Of a stretch of DNA of 64,000 bases, positions 45,174-55,961 are shown one piece after another. Position numbers and translations under genes: made by a program. The number at the start of each line of letters is the position of its first letter. Within the stretch, counting starts at the first letter, position 1. Below the pieces are notes generated by a model. That model did no database searches. It had not been told where the DNA came from and worked only from the letters and a program-made list of their open reading frames with translations. The stretch is from Neopestalotiopsis rosae (lineage: Eukaryota > Ascomycota > Sordariomycetes > Amphisphaeriales > Sporocadaceae), in assembly GCA_023078685.1 (NCBI GenBank), contig JALGAS010000003.1, positions 1,054,001 through 1,118,000 of the forward strand. The letters run 5' to 3'.

Positions 45174-46803
45174 CATCGCGTCGGCAAAGGAATGGAGTCG
45201 GGGCGTCAGGAACGTGTTCTCTTTTTCCCTATTGGAACGGGGAATAAGCTGAATTTGGAGGAACGGGGCTTATCAAATCTTTTGGTGTTGTGTTAGCTCT
45301 TTCCAGAACATGCAATAGTCAGGGGACTCGAGGCCGAATCAGAGCGCAGAGTTGCGATTCTGCATGTTGATTCGCCCGGCTCCCTCGCTCCCTCATAAGC
45401 TTGGCGTGAACTAAGTCATCAATGAGTTATCTTGATTCTTCAGTATAATACGTCCTTGTGTTGATCTTTAGGTATTTTAGTCATGTGATACATGTGTCAA
45501 CTCTATTGGAACGACAACGACCAAGAATAGACAAAAGTATATTTTGGTAAACAAAACTACATGTGACATAGTCCATGTCATGTGAAGTTGATCGCTGTCA
45601 TATAGGCTGATGATCCTTTTGGAGGATTCGTTTAAGCTCAATATGGCGCAGCCGGATCAGCGTCACATTTGTATATCGATAACCGGCAAAAAGAATGCGT
45701 ACATGCATAGAACGTTTCGGGAACTGTTGATTTCGGTACTTGCAGCCTGGGACGTCCAACCTGGTCGCTGCATTTCAACATACGTATCGGATTGCTGATA
45801 GGCAGCGATGCGCAGACCCTTGCTTCAGGAATGGAGTAGAAGGAGAAAAAATACTGGGCAGAGAATTATGGGACCAACCAGTGAGCGCGAAAAATGAAGA
45901 AATATCGAACCACTCACAGAATTCGAACGGGTCGAATTTGCGACCAGTCAGAAGCGATATCGAGAGTCTGTAGCAAGAACGTCAAACATGATTGTTTCTT
46001 CGAGAACAATGCCTGAATTTCCACAATCCGTCTTTCATCACGAAGGTCAAGAAACAGGTATCGGTTAGGGACAGAAGCCCCGACATGCAGTGACGCCGCA
46101 AGCTGTGTCCGTTTCTGTCATCACGCTCTGCAGGCTCTGGTTACACCGACTTTTGGGCAACACTACAGTCGTCATGGTCCCGGGCGCCTCTTTTGTTCGG
46201 AGAGACAGGTTTGGTCATACTACTACTGTGTACGTACTTGGCTGTGGCTCTTCCAGCGCCTATGCTGGAACGATGCGCACTGGCGCTTTGCATTTCCCCA
46301 GCAATTCGAAATTGAGCTGGGGCTCGTTGCGGTTGCCTTCTCCGGGCTGGGTTCACCTCTTCCTGGACAGTGCATAGCACAGCTGATATACCAAAATGAT
46401 GTCACATGACCCCTTCGCGAACAAGAGAGCTGACGACTATTGCCACCGAAGTAGGAAGGAAAAGGTGTAGCGGTGTGTTCCGTCTCGTCTGCTTGTCTCT
46501 TTTGCTTTGGGCACTAACCGGCAAATGGGTGCTGGGCATCGTCCGTTATGATACACGGCCGAGCTGAACACGGACGCGCGCAACCAAAGTGCGCAGTGAG
46601 ATTCAAGGATCCCAACCTCCTCCCCCCAGCTCACCGCGTCGTGGACTTGTTAGTGAGGCACGTAGATCCCGCTGGGCGAGAGCAAGGTCTACGGGTGGTC
46701 TAAATTTAGCGCCCTAGGCTTGGTGCTAGAAATCTTTCCAGCAAGCTGCTGGCTGGCGGCCGGGCGTAGTGCTCGCTGCAGTCTGCTCTTGCTCCATCGC
46801 GTG

Positions 46804-46819
46804 TTTTTTTTTTTTTTTT
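46804..46819. repeat. Homopolymer T16
   Basis: Sixteen Ts in a row in the gene-poor stretch. Confidence 0.9.
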
Positions 46820-46863
46820 GCGCCTCCCAGTATGTGGCAACGCTCGCTCGCTGAGACGAGAGC

Positions 46864-46888
46864 TGGATGGATGGACGGACGGACGGAC
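46864..46888. repeat. Short (GGAT)n(GGAC)n microsatellite
   Basis: Consecutive TGGATGGATGGAC then GGACGGACGGAC units are seen directly. Confidence 0.85.
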
Positions 46889-49189
46889 TAACAAGACGAA
46901 GGCTGGGGGCAAGGGAGAAAATGGTCATTGTGACTGGTGACAGATGCCGAGGAAATCCTGGGCAACGGGTGTCGCATATCCTTCAACTTCGGAATTAATA
47001 AGAACGGCAAGCAGTTGTTAGTATATCCCTGGAGAATATATCGGCACGCGCAGCAAGAATGGATATTGCAAAGTGTGAATTGTGACCACATCCCAAATTC
47101 TGCCTTCTCGGACCCTGGTCCTGTCCTTCTCACTCATCAAGATGCGGAGTTCCCAAGGCAAGGTGAAGATGGACGACGACCACGGAACCATCTGGGCAGA
47201 TGTCTGGCTTGTCTGGTGTGCAGAACAGAACTTCCAATGTTGCATTTCCCGACTGGAACCAGCACCAGGCTGCGAGAACCAAGCCATAGTTAGCGAGAAA
47301 ACCCCGCCCGTCGAAAACACCCCGGGGCACCCTTCTCAAGGAAGAAGCTGAGCGGCGCCAAAAGTACTGGTGGACCCAGCCGAGCTGTGGCCTGTAGACA
47401 GGTATCGCGTCGCGCATATATGAGTGTAAAAGATACTTGGGACTGACTTGGACCCTGGTCCAAACCCAACACACTGCATCCTCTCAACTCTGCATGCCGC
47501 TTCAAAAGCTGCTGGGTTCAACGTTGGCTGCATTAACAAAGTGCTCTGTAAAACAGAACACAACTGCACACTTGTGCCCTCAAAGTGACTGCCTGCCTGC
47601 CTGACTATCTGTTTGCCTGCCGGCCCCAATGCTTCGTGTTGATTACCTGGCTACTGTAGTGTATAAACACGGTAGTATCTGGTATCGAATATCATGACAT
47701 GGCCGGAGCTACTTTCTCGTTTATTCAGTGGGAAGAATAACAGTTGGAAATCATTACGAAATAGTCAATTCCAGCGCTGGGCTGGGCTGGGCAGGCCGCC
47801 GCGGGAACGGAATTATGGGAAAAAGAAGAAGGATGCCTGCCTGTAGGTACATTCTCAGTTTGGGGATGCTGCACAATGAAGGTGGTGTCCCCTCCGCATC
47901 CCTCCTTTCGGAACGTGGGCGGCCATCCTGACACTGCTGGCGCTGCTTCATCAGAGTCAAGGTCGTGCCTGTCGTCTAGAGTTCAATGCGCCCAGTGCCA
48001 TCATGTAGCTAAGAAGGGTGGAAAAGACAACCTGATGGAAGAAGCAAAAAATGGGCATACTTATTACAGTGCTGACTGCCCACCTACAATTCTGCCCGCC
48101 CAGCCCATACCCAGCCCACTGTCCCGTGGCGCCCGGGCGTGAGCTTCTTGCTGCCGAGTATACCTCGACCGACTCACGATATTGAACGGATGCATCGGTA
48201 GCTACCATCCGCGCGTACACTTTACTACTTCGTAGGAGTCTCTTTCATGATTCACTCACCCACATAACATTGTGTATTCCGAGCGGTAGGCTGTATTTTT
48301 GCGGCAAGGCTGGGGATGGGTACGCGCAGCGAGCATCCCAGTCGTTAAGGATCAGCAAGCCATCCACTCTGTACAGTCATCATTTGCAGGAGCGAGGTCG
48401 TTGTGTGTGGAGTAGCGAGAAAAAGACGATGATTGAGAATGGAATTCAACCGGTTTCCCACCCTTGGCCAATTTGTTGAATTGACTCATCAGAGGACATG
48501 AACAGGTCTGTCACGATCTTCAATTGAAAATTACAAACACATACTATGCGGACCGGAAGACATTGAAGCGTACATCAACTGCTCAATGTCCCAATGGAGT
48601 GCCATCTACTGTATCCGGCTGGGTTATTCATGTAGGTACCCATGGTAGTTTGGGGATCCCTAGTTGGGGACTGTCAATCACTATGGATGAAGCTTCACAC
48701 CCTCCCATACAGCCGACCTAGCACCGATTACAGCGGCAAGCTGTCGGTGGGTTTGTGATGGTAATGCTAATTATGCACAGTTTGAGATGATACCATGGTA
48801 CAATGCAATCAATCAACGGCCATCACCAATTTCTGACCATTGAGTTTCTCTTTACCGCTGCCTACAGCCGCCGCGGCGCTCATGTACCTGAATGATCCAT
48901 TGACAGGAAGAAAAAAGCTCTCAACTCACATTTGCATGATCTGTGCTCGTTGTGCCCCCAACCCAAGTACTAAACCTACTGCTAGCACTTAATAGACCAC
49001 ACCAAGGGAGAGCCGGGCCCGGTGTCGTAGGTCCCCCAAAAAGTCCCTGCAAGCTACTTTGACTACTTGGGACTATCAGGACCCGGAACCCTGAAAAAAC
49101 AAAAAAGAATTGGGAAAAGGGCGACCCACCTAACGCCCACATCTTCACCGGGCCCGAGTCTCTGATTAGTCACTGGCGTCGCCCCATTA

Positions 49190-52178
49190 AAAGCTCTCTC
49201 CTCCTTCGTCGCCTTTGACTCGCTTCTGCCGTTTTTTCACCAATCATTCTTCATTTCCCCTCTCGGTCCACCTTCGACCCAAGAGCCCTCGAATCAATTG
49301 TCGTTTTTCCCAGGAAGAAAAAAGCTGCCCGCCTCCTTGCGCTTGTCCCAAGCAGCTGGCAAATCACACCGTTCCTCTCGCGCAAGGTCACTTCCCAATT
49401 GAATTCGACGAGAGTTTAAACAAATCAGATTCCATCGCGACTCTGAAACAAGCTCCCATCTCACCACTATCTTGACTCTGCCCTTGACCCGTCAAATCAG
49501 ACGTCGAGAAGGCTGCTTCACTGGCCGCTCTCCCGTCCGTCCGTTCAGCTAAAAAACTCCCTACCCATTATCGTTGTGTTTGACAGTTATTTTTCTGTTA
49601 TCTACCCGCTCCGCACATACGCTGCCTGGCACGCGCCTCCGCCAATTCCAGCCCTTCGTTCTGCATCCTGATTCGACTCCCAAGTCTTGGGATCAGGCAC
49701 GCGCGAAGGTACCGGCCAGCCAACCTTAATCTGTCGACCTTTCAACTGTAATAGACTCCCACTACTACCTCAGAGTCAATTCACTTTGAACCCTGACAAA
49801 AGCTTGTTGCACGGTTCTGTTCTATTGTCAGAGAACAGAGTCGGTCGCCAAACTTGTAAGCAAAGATTAGCTATAATCGCGTCGCTTTTTTGCTACGCGT
49901 GTCACCACCGTTCCGCAACGCCTATTGCACCGCAGCACACAATTCTTTTTTGCACACTCTGTCATTGCGACACGGTGCACAGCATTACCTTCAATTGTCC
50001 GCCTTTGTCTCTTTGGCCCTTTACCGGTGTAGCAGAAGAAAGCTTTACCCCGGACGTTTCTGCTGAGGGTCCTCCCGAGACAATCCAGCCACTCAGACAA
50101 AGATCGCAAGACGAACAGACCAAGCAAGCAAAGCACGATCCTCCCCCAGTAGCAAATCAGCGCCCACCTACGCCCTTTCAATATCCGACAAAATCGTCAA
50201 TAGACTTCGAAAGGCCTATCACCGTTGCCAATCTGCAGTTCATAGTCGTCATTGGCCCCAAAACCTCGTCAGGTGACAAGATCTATCTGCGGACGTCTAG
50301 TAAACAAGATTATATCTCGCTCAGTCAAAAGTGCCTGCGCAGATAGTCCTTTGATTTCTGCGATATATATTGTAAGTGTTAAAAGTTTCCATGGTCCTGT
50401 CAGCTGCCCCGACTGCCTCATCCCGCGAAAATTGCTACCACTGCGTCGCGCATTCTATACAACCACCTTCACACTTGACGTATATGTGCTACTGTCTCGG
50501 CGACACTGATACTCCATGTGCTTCTCACACTACATGGCACCGAGGCAATTGCAACTCGTCGTGTGCCGCCACACACTTTTTGTCTCCTCACTAAGAGACT
50601 AGTAAGACGCTCTTCGCTAACACGTGCGAACCCCAGATATCATTATTCCGCCAGTCTGGCTAGGTGTGCACACTCTTCTTGAAGCATCACTTCAACCCAA
50701 GAGCTTGGGTCCTTGACAAGGTATGTATTCCTCTTTCTTTTCGCTGCTGCTGCTGCCACTGCTCCTCCTCCTACAACATGTCGGCTACCCCGTTCTTTCC
50801 CATCTGCAACGATACATTCGCCCTCCATCGGCATTCTCCCTCCATAAGTAGTCCGATTGCCTCTTATACCCTAGGGCGGCTGTGACAATCGGATGTACCC
50901 TCGCATACTTTGCAAACATTTGTCTGCTGGCAACACCATCTTGGCGGTGCCGTCTGTCCTCGGCCCTTCCCCATTGCTACAGCTGTCTAGCACACACTTT
51001 CTCTGGCGTGGTGGCATAGTTTCCACACTAGTCGTCCCAAGTAATAGTACCCATGCACCGGTCCATCAAGTCCCATGCGCGACCGAGTCGTCGTCCGCTG
51101 GCAGGCGAGGCTCTGCGCAAGTACTGCGCAATTCCAGGCTTCCAGGACGGTCTTTGGGCTCTACATATGCGCAAAGATGATGGCATACAGGGCCTATGGG
51201 CGCCATAGATCGCAGTGAGCGTCACTCAGCCACTAAAGCTATGCGCTGGGCATACCTGCCTTGCCTTTGCCTTGCCTTGCCTGTCCTACCCTATCCTATC
51301 CTGTCTTGCGCCGCCACCGGCTTCGAAGTTGGATGACTTGACGCCTGTGAGCTGGTCGGGCCAGGTGGGGCCTTGTTCGTGCATATTCCGTCATGCATGC
51401 CAGCGCATCAAGTGGTGGCTCAAAGGACGCGAGCATGGACCGTTGCCCACTCCCGTCTCACCCCCCCTCCCAGCGATCCCCGAGCCCTCTTGGTTTTATT
51501 TTTCTTTATACTTAATCCAGAGGTTCTAATGTCTTTGGTTGGATAGATCTCCACATTCATCAGCCCGTTAAAATAATTCCTCGGGGAGCCATCGAACCAA
51601 GCTGTTTCGCCAGATTATTCGTCTCGCGTCAAAAATCTCCATCTTATCGGCGCGCGTCTGCAAGTTGAGAAGCTTCGTCTGCGCGTTTCGTACCCGTTCA
51701 TTCACGTGGTATTTTGCAGACTCAAAACTGCTTTGCAACGCCCAGTTCAGCAAGACTGAGCCACATTGAGCTTCCTTGGGCTTATTATTACATCTTCTCG
51801 CATATGCCGTTGTGCGACCGCTTGCGCTGTGCACCTACCACCTGAACAACTGCCAGCACATCTCCGCATATCCAATAGATTGGCTGCACATCCAGCCTAC
51901 TTGACTTCGCCGCTACCTAAGTGACGAAACCTCGTCCCAACGCGTGTGCCCAACCGCGATCAGCCTCTGGGCCCTTTATCATCCTGTTCTAACGACGTCA
52001 AAGCAACGAGCGGGTTCCAACAAGACAATTCTTGTTTGTTCCAATTTTTTTGCTCCATTGTCGCCAAAACTGCTACTCGTCCCCGCTCAGCGTCTCTAGC
52101 TTGTACTACAAGACGAGAGACATAGAGAGCTTGGGTACTACTCTGAACCCCGCCTCCCCGCCGTAGCCTGTCCCCGAT
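49190..52178 (+). other. Long leader / upstream region of hapB
   Basis: Nearly 3 kb upstream of hapB has leader character: pyrimidine-rich runs, short plus-strand frames and no recognisable protein. ATTAAAAGC near 49187 is TATA-like. CCAAT boxes occur at 49240-49244 and 49642-49646, notable because the gene encodes a CCAAT-binding subunit. A 219-codon frame at 49687-50346 lacks an ATG start of good context and any motif. This could be a long 5' UTR with uORFs, or a non-coding transcript. Confidence 0.4.
51262..51305. repeat. Pyrimidine-rich TTGCC/TATCC repeat
   Basis: Degenerate pentamer units (CTTGCCTTTGCCTTGCC, then CCTATCCTATCC) lie in the hapB upstream region. Confidence 0.7.
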
Positions 52179-53123
52179 ATGATGGACTACGCCCAATACC
52201 AGCAACCACCACAATCGGCGCACTCGCAAGGACACATCCAATCAGGTTACACGAATTCGAATACTGGCAATACTATCACATCGCCCACAAGTCACAGCAT
52301 ACATCAGCACGGAGTCCAGACTTCTCCCATTCTAGCTTCCTCTCACCAACCAGCTTCAACCAACCAAGGACACAACATGTACTCCACGCAGTACAGCGTC
52401 CCCCAGCAGGGCATGCACTATGGCGTCCCTGGAATTCAGGCCGCCGCCATGGCTGCCACTGCTGCTGCCGCTGGTGGCACGCCGTACGGTAACTACATGT
52501 CGTCGGATCCTAGCCTCACGCAGAGCTCGCCGCGACTCGGCAGCGGAGTCAACGCTAAGAAGGATGCACACGGCCCACGATCGCCCCAACAAATGAACCA
52601 GATGCCGGCCCGCCGGCTGAGCCAGGTCACGAGTCCCGGCGTACCGAACGCCTCGATGTTGAATCACGGTCGACCTTCAGGAGTACCACCACCAATGCCC
52701 GCGGCGCAATCGCTTCCCCAACCACAATCGCCGGAAATGCCCGCCGGTGCAGAGGAGTCTCCTCTGTACGTCAATGCGAAACAATTCCATCGCATTTTGA
52801 AGCGCAGAGTCGCTCGTCAACGACTGGAAGAAGCATTGCGCCTGACCAGCAAGGGTCGCAAGCCATACCTACACGAGTCGCGACACAACCACGCCATGCG
52901 CCGGCCGCGCGGTCCGGGTGGACGTTTCTTGACTGCCGACGAGGTTGCAGAGATTGAGAAGAACAAGGGCTCCGAGGAGAAGGAAGAAGGGTCAGCTTCG
53001 CCGCCTGCCAAGACTGGAACAAAGAGGAAATCGGAATCAGGATCGACTTCATCAAGCAAGAAAGCAAGACTAGAGGAAACTCCCGAAGATGATGATGACG
53101 AAGATGCCGAAGGCGACAACTAA
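52179..53123 (+). CDS. hapB: CCAAT-binding complex subunit HapB (NF-YA / HAP2)
   Basis: Single exon, 314 residues; ATG at 52179 is followed by [10 protein letters not shown]. The first 190 residues are Gln/Ser/Pro-rich. The NF-YA core spans about residues 195-260: [20 protein letters not shown] is the subunit-association helix (A1) and [21 protein letters not shown] is the DNA-contacting A2 with linker. A basic stretch (TKRKSES, SSKKAR) may be a nuclear signal, and the end is acidic. HapB joins HapC and HapE to bind CCAAT boxes and, with HapX, iron-responsive promoters in filamentous ascomycetes. The sequence looks fully intact. Confidence 0.97.
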   Translation: MMDYAQYQQPPQSAHSQGHIQSGYTNSNTGNTITSPTSHSIHQHGVQTSPILASSHQPASTNQGHNMYSTQYSVPQQGMHYGVPGIQAAAMAATAAAAGGTPYGNYMSSDPSLTQSSPRLGSGVNAKKDAHGPRSPQQMNQMPARRLSQVTSPGVPNASMLNHGRPSGVPPPMPAAQSLPQPQSPEMPAGAEESPLYVNAKQFHRILKRRVARQRLEEALRLTSKGRKPYLHESRHNHAMRRPRGPGGRFLTADEVAEIEKNKGSEEKEEGSASPPAKTGTKRKSESGSTSSSKKARLEETPEDDDDEDAEGDN

Positions 53124-54375
53124 GGTGCCTCTTGGCAGAGCTTACGACCATTCTTCTCATTTGTTCGACGCTACGAGTTACGAAGATTCACTTACTATAC
53201 CTTTTTTTCGCAATCTGGACCTTTGCGCATTCTGTTTATACCGCAGGTGCCGACGAACAACCAGTGGTGGCATGAGCGAAGCGTTGTTTTTATTGCCTTT
53301 CTTCTTCTTTCCGTGTCAACATTTTCCAGAGCAAACATGTGCTGTTCTCGATATATGTTGTAGCATCACACAAATATCATTTTGGGGGGCACCAGGTCAC
53401 TCGTTTTTCTTTTCACGACTTCCCTAAAGTTTGCGACATCGCCCACGCGATACTTGTCTCATTCTCTGTAATTTGCGGGTGCATTTTTTCGGCATAGCTC
53501 TTGATAGGTGGAATAGGCGCGGGGGGAACTGATCGGACAGGAAAGACTGCATGGAATGAACGAGACAATGGAAGGATACCCCACCCGTTTGCCATTTCTC
53601 TGGCAATTGTTTGCTTTCGATTCGTGTTGATTATGTTGAAGAGGATTTGAGAATGGACATGAATTTCAGTTGCACGCAGGTGGTCCGGTCACCATTGTGC
53701 GTTGCTATGAAAGGCAAAGAGTTGATGATATCCCCCCTACGAAAACCATACAAAAAAGAACAGTACAGAAAAACCAAAAACAGTCTATAGCCTCAGATTG
53801 GACAAGAAACATGACGGAGATTGGCTTCATTTGGTTGGATTGGTCTTGGAAGAAGACAAGAGGAAGGGATCTGCTGGTGTCGAGTGCTGGATCTATTCAA
53901 GCTACGGTTGCCACAGAATATATACACTACTCTACCTTTTGAATATCCAAAGAAGTATATAATAAGTGATGATTTCCTATCATAGGTGATTTATTGATCT
54001 GTATGAATCCAGCATTGCGAAGTTGACAACAAGACGAGGTTTTCTCTACGTGATCGATATGAAAGTTGACGATTTCGGGAAGATATAAATGTGATTTTAT
54101 ATTATACAGTACCCTGCGTATACTATTTGTGAAAAGCAAACGGCTTTCTTTATTTGAGGCGACGAACGAGAGCCAATTATCAGGCTGGTGAACCTACAGG
54201 CAGGTCCATGCCTTGGGGAATAGCATGCTCGAGTCACGTGACCCACCCAGGCGCGGACCGCCCAAATAATCCATTGCGTGCCCCATTGTGTACCAGCTCT
54301 TACCCATTGAATTGCAGCACCTTTGAGATCACGCCAAGTTTCCCGACACCTCTCAAAGCGACCAAAAAAGACAAG
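53124..54375. other. Intergenic between hapB and LSM2
   Basis: 3' flank of hapB and upstream region of LSM2. No gene recognised. Confidence 0.5.
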
Positions 54376-55571
54376 ATGCTTTTCTTCAGGTATGTAATTT
54401 CTATTCAATTCACTTTCGAGGGATTTGGAGCGGATCTGTGCTGGGGAAATTGGGAAGGAAGGGTGGCCCTTGAATCTGTTTGAGGCCGGGCGTGGCTGGA
54501 TGGGTTGGGATGGGTTGGTGGAGCTACCGGATCCTGGGCGCCTCACGAGTCCGTCGTCCATCACGAAAAAGTCCGCAAAGGCTATGAAAATTATCGTCAG
54601 GGAAGTCGGAGCATGGTAAAGGGGAGGCCGATGAGGTTCTGGCCGGCTTGGGTCCAAGAAGGGTGGTCTGGCCGTTGCGGTGGCATGCAAACGGGGAGCC
54701 CAAGAAGTCGGACGGAGCTGGGATGCTTAGCCAACCACCTTCTTGAGCTGGGCTGCGCAACTTGCTGAGGCACGGCGGAGGGTCAGTGGAAGGCCTAATC
54801 GCATTCTGACTCTCTTCGGTCGTGTGCAGGAGCCTTCCATCCAGGCGAGGGCCGTGGACTGGAGGAGCTTTCTGCTGCCCCCTTGAGATCCGATCAGCTA
54901 TCCCTCGGGAACCCAGATGCATGGCAACTTGCAAGCAGACGGGAGGAAGATAACCAGCCAGTGAAGCGGAAACCGGTCTTTTCAAAAGTTTGATTGGGGC
55001 AGAGCGGAATTTGGAAAGGGACAAGAGAAACGCAAGACTTGTTGGGCGAAAAAGGCTGACACATGGGGAAAACAGCTTCTTCAAGACGCTCATCGATAAC
55101 GAGGTGACCGTTGAGCTCAAGAACGACATTCAGATCCGCGGTACCCTCAAGAGTGTCGACCAGTACCTCAACATCAAGCTCGACGAGATTAGTGTCGTGG
55201 ACGAGATCAAGTATCCTCACCTGGTGCGTCTCTATTCCTTCCTTACTTTCTCTTTCCGCCGCCGCTCCCTTCTGTTCTTTAAGGAACTCCTAGAACTAAC
55301 ATGTCATTCTTTCCTTCTTTCTCCCAGAGCTCGGTCAAGAATGTCTTCATTCGCGGTTCCGTCGTCAGATATGTGCACCTTCCTCATAACGCTGTGGACG
55401 TGACATTATTGGAGGATGCCACGAGGAGAGGTAAGTTCTTTTGACTTTTCTTTAACCACTTCTCTCCTCCCTTTCCTTGGCCTTGAACATGGCAAAAGGA
55501 TCCATCGTAAAGGGGCGTCGCTAACCATCACCAATGTAGAAGCAGCAAACCAGGCACAGAAGGCTAAGTGA
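54376..55571 (+). CDS. LSM2: LSm2, U6 snRNA-associated Sm-like protein
   Basis: Four exons (54376-54389, 55076-55223, 55328-55430, 55540-55571) give 98 residues. The first exon codes only MLFF plus two bases, then a 686-base intron. The spliced start MLFFSFFKTLIDNEVTVELKN is diagnostic of LSm2. The Sm1 motif continues through IRGTLKSVDQYLNIKLDEI and the Sm2 motif is VKNVFIRGSVVRYVHLP. The end is DATRREAANQAQKAK. LSm2 is part of the LSm1-7 mRNA-decay ring and the LSm2-8 ring on U6 snRNA. All junctions keep frame. The long first intron is unusual for this genome. Confidence 0.96.
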
Positions 55572-55961
55572 GGAAGTGCTTCGGCTTTGAAAATACTGCT
55601 TGGTCGTGGGGATTTTACGAGGAAAAGCCGAGTGCTGCTGATGGCCAATGGCTGGGAAAACAAATCATATTCAAGCGATGGAGACGACTTCCCAAAACAA
55701 GAATGGAGTAGTTGTTCACGGCAGCGATTTAGACATGAGGATCAAGATTGATCAGGCTCTGGACCCGTTTGTTATCACGGGAATGCCCGACAGTCGCCTG
55801 CCGACTGATATCTGAATTAGGAGGTAGTGAGCCGCTTTCTGCCCAGCATTGCACAAAGTGATATAGCATCGAAATATACCCAAGTGTGAGCATGATGATG
55901 TCGTATCATTACATATCTTCGTGATGTATCAAACCCTATTATACTCTAATCTGAGCAGTCA
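55572..55961. other. Short spacer between convergent genes
   Basis: 390 bases of 3' flank for LSM2 and PSO2; no gene. Confidence 0.6.

Larger units (their letters stand above)
44784..49189. other. Gene-poor stretch, 4.4 kb
   Basis: No protein-coding gene could be supported; frames are short and of non-coding character. Contains a perfect hairpin, a 16-T run and a tetranucleotide repeat (listed separately). Confidence 0.55.

Noticed and set aside
49687..50346. 219-codon plus-strand frame in the hapB upstream region
   Set aside because: No recognisable protein features and pyrimidine-leader composition; kept only as part of the leader region.
53927..54690. Minus-strand frames overlapping the LSM2 start
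   Set aside because: Low-complexity Pro/Ser content with no domain; LSM2 exon 1 and its promoter explain the region.
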